From contig OZ287705.1 in assembly GCA_965649825.1 (NCBI GenBank), positions 186,001 to 250,000 on the forward strand: a DNA stretch of 64,000 nucleotides, written 5' to 3'. The position numbers and the translations under genes are program-made. This document shows, one piece after another, positions 59,543 to 64,000 of this stretch (positions within the stretch are counted from its first letter, which is position 1; every line of letters begins with the position of its first letter). The notes beneath the pieces were generated by a model that saw only the letters and a program-made list of their open reading frames with translations, did no database searches and was not told the origin of the DNA. The DNA is from Penicillus capitatus (lineage: Eukaryota > Chlorophyta).

Positions 59543-61658
59543 ATGGATCACCGTTGTGATGTGACAGGTAGGTTGGCCGCGACAGCATCAGAACGGCATT
59601 CATGAGCTACCTAGATGACCATTCGCAGCCGATCGCGTCAGACAACCACCACCACAAGTGCACGTGTCCCTCTGGACCGTTTCGACGCCATGCAAGGAAC
59701 CACCACTGTGGTCAACGTAAGAGACGACAAGGTGCCTTTCGCTCCCGGCATCCTCTCCATACCATCCAAGACGCACAGAGTCGACGACGCACGGCGCCGC
59801 ACGACGTCGATGCCAACGCCCATCAACCGACAGCGGCGGAATCTCCCGACGATACCGGCCCACAAGACGACGTCGTCTTCGCCGAAAGGTCCTCCCACTC
59901 ATTTCCTCGACGCATCTCCCCATCCGCCGCCAGATATCTCATCGAAAGACACGCGCTCGTCCATGCCGATCATGGCCTCTACGCAAACGATCTCTCTACA
60001 GGCCAGCCCGTCGTTTTGAGATTCTGCTCGCGTTGTTCATCGCTGTTTGAACGCATTCCCAGAATGTGTCATGAACTGGCAGAGTGCAGATACATCTGCA
60101 AGTGAGGCATCGAGCAGCCAGTGTGAGTGAACGAAGGGATGGTGCGTTTTCGGCAGACTGATCGATAGCCTTCCGGCGACGGATCGCCTTCCTCCGTGCT
60201 TTGTCTTCGAAGACGGATCGCGGACATTGGCGCAGAGGCTCGAAGGCGAAGCGATGTCTCCCATCGAGCAACGCACCACGGCGTATTCGGTAGGTCATCG
60301 GCATCGGACGGGATGCGACGCACGGCGGCGGGTTTGTAGATTCTGGAAGCGCTGTGCGATCTGCATCAGCGAGGGTTCGTACATAGCAACCTCCATCCAT
60401 CGAACGTCGTCTGGTCATCGACGGATCACTGCTGGAAGTTGGCCGATATCGATTTCGCCACGAGAATCGGCGATCCGATCGCCGTCGATCAGCGGAGGGC
60501 CATACGCTATACGGCGCCAGAAATTCAGCAGCTTCTTGACGATCCCGCCACGTCCACGCCAGCGGAAGCGTCCGCCGATATGTGGTCCTTCGCCCTCATG
60601 GCCTTCGAAATCTTCACTGGTACGGACGAGACCTCTTCCAAACCATCCCCATCTCGTATCTCCATCATAGGGACGCGTATACTGGACGCAGCCTCGGTAA
60701 AGAGATACGTCACGGAACAACGGGAATTGCTGGCAGAACAGATACAGCGAGACGTCCTGTTGGATATCGTCACCTCTCACAGAATCATCAAACCTGCTCG
60801 TCAGCGTCTGCGCGAGGCCGATCTCATACTCCAGCTATTGTCTAACCGTCGCCACGAACGCCCTTCGGCTCAGCTGGCACTCAAGTCGGATGTCTTCGGA
60901 GATGATGCCGCGTCGAAAGATCCCATGCAGGAACTGGAAGACGTATGCTCTCTCGCACGGACGGTCCAGTATCGATCGTCTTTGCATAGTTCTTTAGAGG
61001 AGAGGGATCGCTGAGTTGCGAGAAGAGTGGACTGGAGAAGTGGATCGTCTGCCACGTGGCGTTCAGTCGGTTGGATGTGGCCGTCGATGTCCAGCGCTTT
61101 GCTCAGCGCGCCCTTCCCGACGTGGCATTTCACAAACGCGAGCCCGTTAAGACGAAAAAATTCATCGATGATCATCTGCCGAGGTATCCGGTGCACATCG
61201 TTCCGACGGGAGAGTGTTTTCGATTGCACATTTCGATCGCTCGCGATCGGCATTTGCGTTTCCCGATCGACAAGATCCTAACCGTAGCACTGCAGCCGCC
61301 AGACGAAGCGGCAAAGCCTTTGGAATTCCATCAGCAGCGCGGAGGAGACCGATTGGATGCCGTAGCCCTCGTCGATCCTTCCAGATTCCAATCGCAGCGA
61401 CTGAACACCAAAGGCCCAATTTTTGGCTTAGTGGATACAAAGTACGTGTACTTGACGATTCGTACGACGTTTCGCCTAGGCGACGGATTTCCGTACGATC
61501 TGGATGCCACTTCAACCATCTACCTGCAGCTAAAGCGTCGATCCGGACAGATCCGGGTCCTGAGACGACTGCAGGCAGGAATACAGGCACTTTATAGAGT
61601 GATGCAGCCGACGATCACGAAACGCACGCGGCGTTTTCCAGAGTACAGCAGCCAATGA
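59543..61658 (+). CDS. Pseudokinase with novel C-terminal domain (606 aa)
   Basis: Exons 59543-59567, 59615-59888, 59934-60101, 60157-60289, 60340-60619, 60671-60942, 60990-61658 sum to 1821 nt. The small first exon is a proposal; ATG 59602 is an in-frame alternative start. A His/Arg-rich N-terminus leads to DDVVFAERYLIERHALVHAD. The beta3 residue is Arg (VVLRF, R129), the catalytic loop HSNLHPSNVVW (H215-N217), DFG is DID, APE is kept (APEI), and ADMWSFALMAFEIF follows. Residues ~385-606 are the shared domain (FRLHISIARDRHLRFPI, ALVDPSRFQSQRL, KYVYLTIRTTFRL, YLQLKRRSGQ). The intron between ED and FF matches that of the gene at 50614. Predicted inactive as a kinase. Confidence 0.85.
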
Positions 61659-61710
61659 TGCGCTACGGTTATGATATCAGTGCTGTGCTGACAGATAAGG
61701 TTCGAAGACG

Positions 61711-61940
61711 TCACGCCTTCCCCACAGTAGTGGGCTGAGAGAGAGCGAGCTCTTCGACGGCATCCACGAAGCCGTTGGAATTTTGACCTTCGCCTGCGGC
61801 CAATAACGAAGGAGTTCCTGCCAATGTTTCGTGCATGCTCTTCAGCATCTCGTCGAAGCCTGCCTTCACTCGTTGCTAAACTTCAACAACGATCAGCCAG
61901 AATAACGATCGATTCGAGCGGCGTCCACACCCCTGGACAT
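61711..61940 (-). CDS. Small two-exon gene (60 aa), unknown
   Basis: Exons 61907-61940 and 61711-61859 with a 47-nt GT-AG intron give 60 aa from ATG. The sequence (ARIDRFDEMLKSMHETLAG, later FVDAVEELALSQPTTVGKA) is hydrophilic with amphipathic helices, unlike shadow frames. It lies tail-to-tail with the preceding kinase-like gene, 52 bp apart. I do not recognise the family. Further 5' exons are possible. Confidence 0.45.
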
Positions 61941-62493
61941 AACCGACCGATTACCGGCCATCAGCCGAGACGCGTAGAGAACCGTCCTTCCGTCCTTCCG
62001 TCTTCAAAATCCGTCTTGATTTATGATTACACACGTTTTGCCTTTGAACGTGTGCCACTTGTTCCATCAAACATCATTGCTGTTAGATTCTCTCCAGCTG
62101 TCTGTGCGCGCCGTTCGTTTTCTTCGCGTCGCAACGGGAAGTGCATTCAAGTGTCTGATGCAGAACTGCTGACTCTTTATGATAAACATCTAATCGGCCT
62201 CGCGTCACTGACGACATTGACCATGATGCATAGAGGGCTTATAGGGCTTCAGTACCACGAACAAGAAAACGACACAATACGTACAGGCGCCGACTACTGT
62301 TGATGTCATATGCCTTAAGAAATTGAGACAGGCAGCTGTGTCTTTGCCTTTTATCCTACTGCCGGCCAAAAGAGGAACGCCCCTGATGAGGGACCATGTT
62401 TTATAAAAAACATATCTGCCAGAAACCAAATAGGAGATCCGATGACGACGTGTCCCCCGTCAGAACAAGGATAAAGAATAACCGTCGCTGCTT
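61941..62493. other. Intergenic, no supported gene
   Basis: A + frame (61824-62303) overlaps the small gene antisense and lacks support. Nothing else seen. Confidence 0.4.
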
Positions 62494-64000
62494 CTACGTA
62501 TGACGCGATGACTGCGGCTTAGAGAAAGTGATCTTATGCTTGGCAGCGCGATCCCTTAATGCCTCTCTGGCTTGCTGCTGCCTTCTACGTATTTCTTTCT
62601 TCGTCACGAGCATCCCCAGCCACTTATACAGGCGTAAACGATTATTGGGATAGATGAGCTTGAAATACAGAGGGTGATGCAGTTCACATTCGAGAAGGAA
62701 GCTGTCACTGAGCTGCAGTTGCGTGCAGATCGTCACTTGTACATACTTCTTGTCCGTCAATCCGAAGGTCGGCGAGATGGAGTTCAGTCGATCAGAGGGG
62801 ATCCGTTTTGGATCAAACGAGATGAGAGCCGTCGCCGATCCGATCTCGATCGACTGGGCGATATCCAGCGATTGCTCTTCGGCATCTGACACCTTCACAA
62901 CGACCGACGCGAATTTCTCGATGGGCAGCGGGACCTGCGGATCCCATGACAGTTGCAGCCGAAGACGGCAGCTCTCGCCAAGTTTTAGCAGGTACACGGG
63001 ATCGTGCTCGAGATAGTCATCGAAGAAAGCGGCCGCCTCATTGGTTGTTCTTTTTTCGAACGGAAGCGAAGGATTGCTTTCTTCAGTAAAAAGCTCGACA
63101 TCGAAATTGATCGTCAGCTTCTCATGAATGTGATGCAGCAAAGACCATCGTTGCAACGACGGATCCAACGCTGGACACAAGTGCCTGAGCGTAAACTGTA
63201 GATAAGCTGTATGTTGGAGGGGAATATGTCTGGGTCGTGGCTGTACTTTGTGGAATGAAGTGAAGGGAGGTTCTATCAATAATGCTGTCGCCGTTTTTCG
63301 CTCTGCTTTATTTTCCAAAAGGCATGCTTGGATGCATCGAAGGGTCTGTTCCTCGAGCGGTGCACCGTGTCCATACAGATCGTTGGCTGAGAGCCATGTC
63401 TGTGGAGCGTCGCTCTCCGTGGACGACGGTGCTTCCGTAAGTTGTCTGTTCAGTAGCTTCTGAATTCCGTCCACGTCCGTAGCAGAGGAACCTACGTACG
63501 ATGCACCGATCGATCGATCGTGATCGGAATCGCGATCGCGATCGAGCAGCGATTACGGGTGAAGACTTCGAACGCGATGACGCCGAGGGCCCATATGTCC
63601 ATCCGAGGCTCCATCCAAATCTGGTCTCGTAGTTTCTGGACCATTTCTGGACGGCGATACGTGCTGCCAACATTCGGTAGGACGCGACAGGCGTCTCCAA
63701 TCGACGTCGCCGCCGAAAGGCTGATGACTTTCCAAGTGAAGTCCCCAGAAAACCACATGATATGCGACGGATGCAGATTGCCGTGAACGATGCCCACATC
63801 GTGCATGGACTGCAGCGCTTCCAAAACCTGAACAGCAGGCCACGATGGCATCTGCCATACGCTCAGAGCTGAACGCACTGAATAGACGACAGACTTCTGT
63901 TCGATCGAAGACATCTGTCGTCCAGACATAAATTCGACAAGTGTGAGGCAGCCCCTTTCTAACACGATAAAGGGAGGCAACCCTTCGATGTCTTCTCTGC
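62494..64000 (-). CDS. Pseudokinase with novel C-terminal domain (5' end outside window)
   Basis: Visible exons on the - strand: 63879-64000 (partial), 63557-63827, 62494-63491; introns of 51 and 65 nt restore frame. The sequence enters at the hinge (LPPFIVLERGCLTLVEFM), then the catalytic loop HGNLHPSHIMW, SLS in place of DFG, RPE for APE, and MDIWALGVIAFEVF. The shared domain follows (CRLRLQLSWDPQVPLPI, ISFDPKRIPSDRL, KYVQVTICTQLQL, YFKLIYPNNRLR) and a basic C-terminal tail of ~45 residues. The first two introns match the positions of its relatives. The N-lobe is not in the window, so the beta3 residue is unknown. Confidence 0.82.

Overview
The window is nuclear DNA from a microbial eukaryote. 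Genes are broken by many short spliceosomal introns (about 44-70 nt, almost all GT-AG), the main proteins carry a signal peptide and multi-pass membrane segments, and there are Ty3-type, LINE-type and non-autonomous LTR retroelements. I see no bacterial operons or Shine-Dalgarno structure. The lineage cannot be fixed from the sequence. The large beta-helix / Cys-rich / multi-pass protein resembles architectures known from protists and algae, so I read it as an unidentified protist-like organism.

Left two thirds (1-44.4 kb): a tandem array of four near-identical copies of one very large gene on the + strand. These are copy 0 (3' part only, 1-2651), copy A (11627-17951), copy B (25345-31668) and copy C (38136-44438). 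I reconstructed 15 exons for each complete copy; they join in frame to proteins of 1843, 1841 and 1842 aa. Order of parts: signal peptide, about 22 right-handed beta-helix rungs of the FxxN / GGA(I/L/V) type, a beta-rich domain, two Cys-rich EGF/GCC2-like patches, TM1, a basic cytoplasmic loop, then about seven further membrane segments. The first two intergenic intervals hold a decayed Ty3/gypsy element on the - strand (gag, zinc knuckle, protease, RT, RNase H, integrase) that was duplicated with the gene. Afterwards one copy gained a LINE ORF1-only insertion with a 16-bp target duplication, and the other gained a 71-bp insertion. The third interval lacks the pol body. It holds instead a complete 1,875-bp gag-only LTR element (221-bp TG...CA LTRs, CAGTC target duplication), an inverted repeat, LTR-like relics and a small putative secreted-protein ORF.

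Right third (45-64 kb): a cluster of eight related genes on both strands. Five encode diverged protein-kinase-like domains in which the catalytic HRD is replaced by HGN, HGH or HSN and DFG by DIE, DLD, DID, GLE or SLS, so they look like pseudokinases. The kinase-like part is followed by a shared C-terminal domain of roughly 180 aa that I do not recognise. Three further genes carry only this C-terminal domain. Intron positions are shared among the kinase-like members, and each multi-exon model with a start inside the window sums to a multiple of three.

The array suggests an expanding surface-receptor-like family, and the cluster suggests an expanding family of catalytically dead kinase-like regulators. 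A functional link between the two is not shown by the sequence; they are only neighbours.
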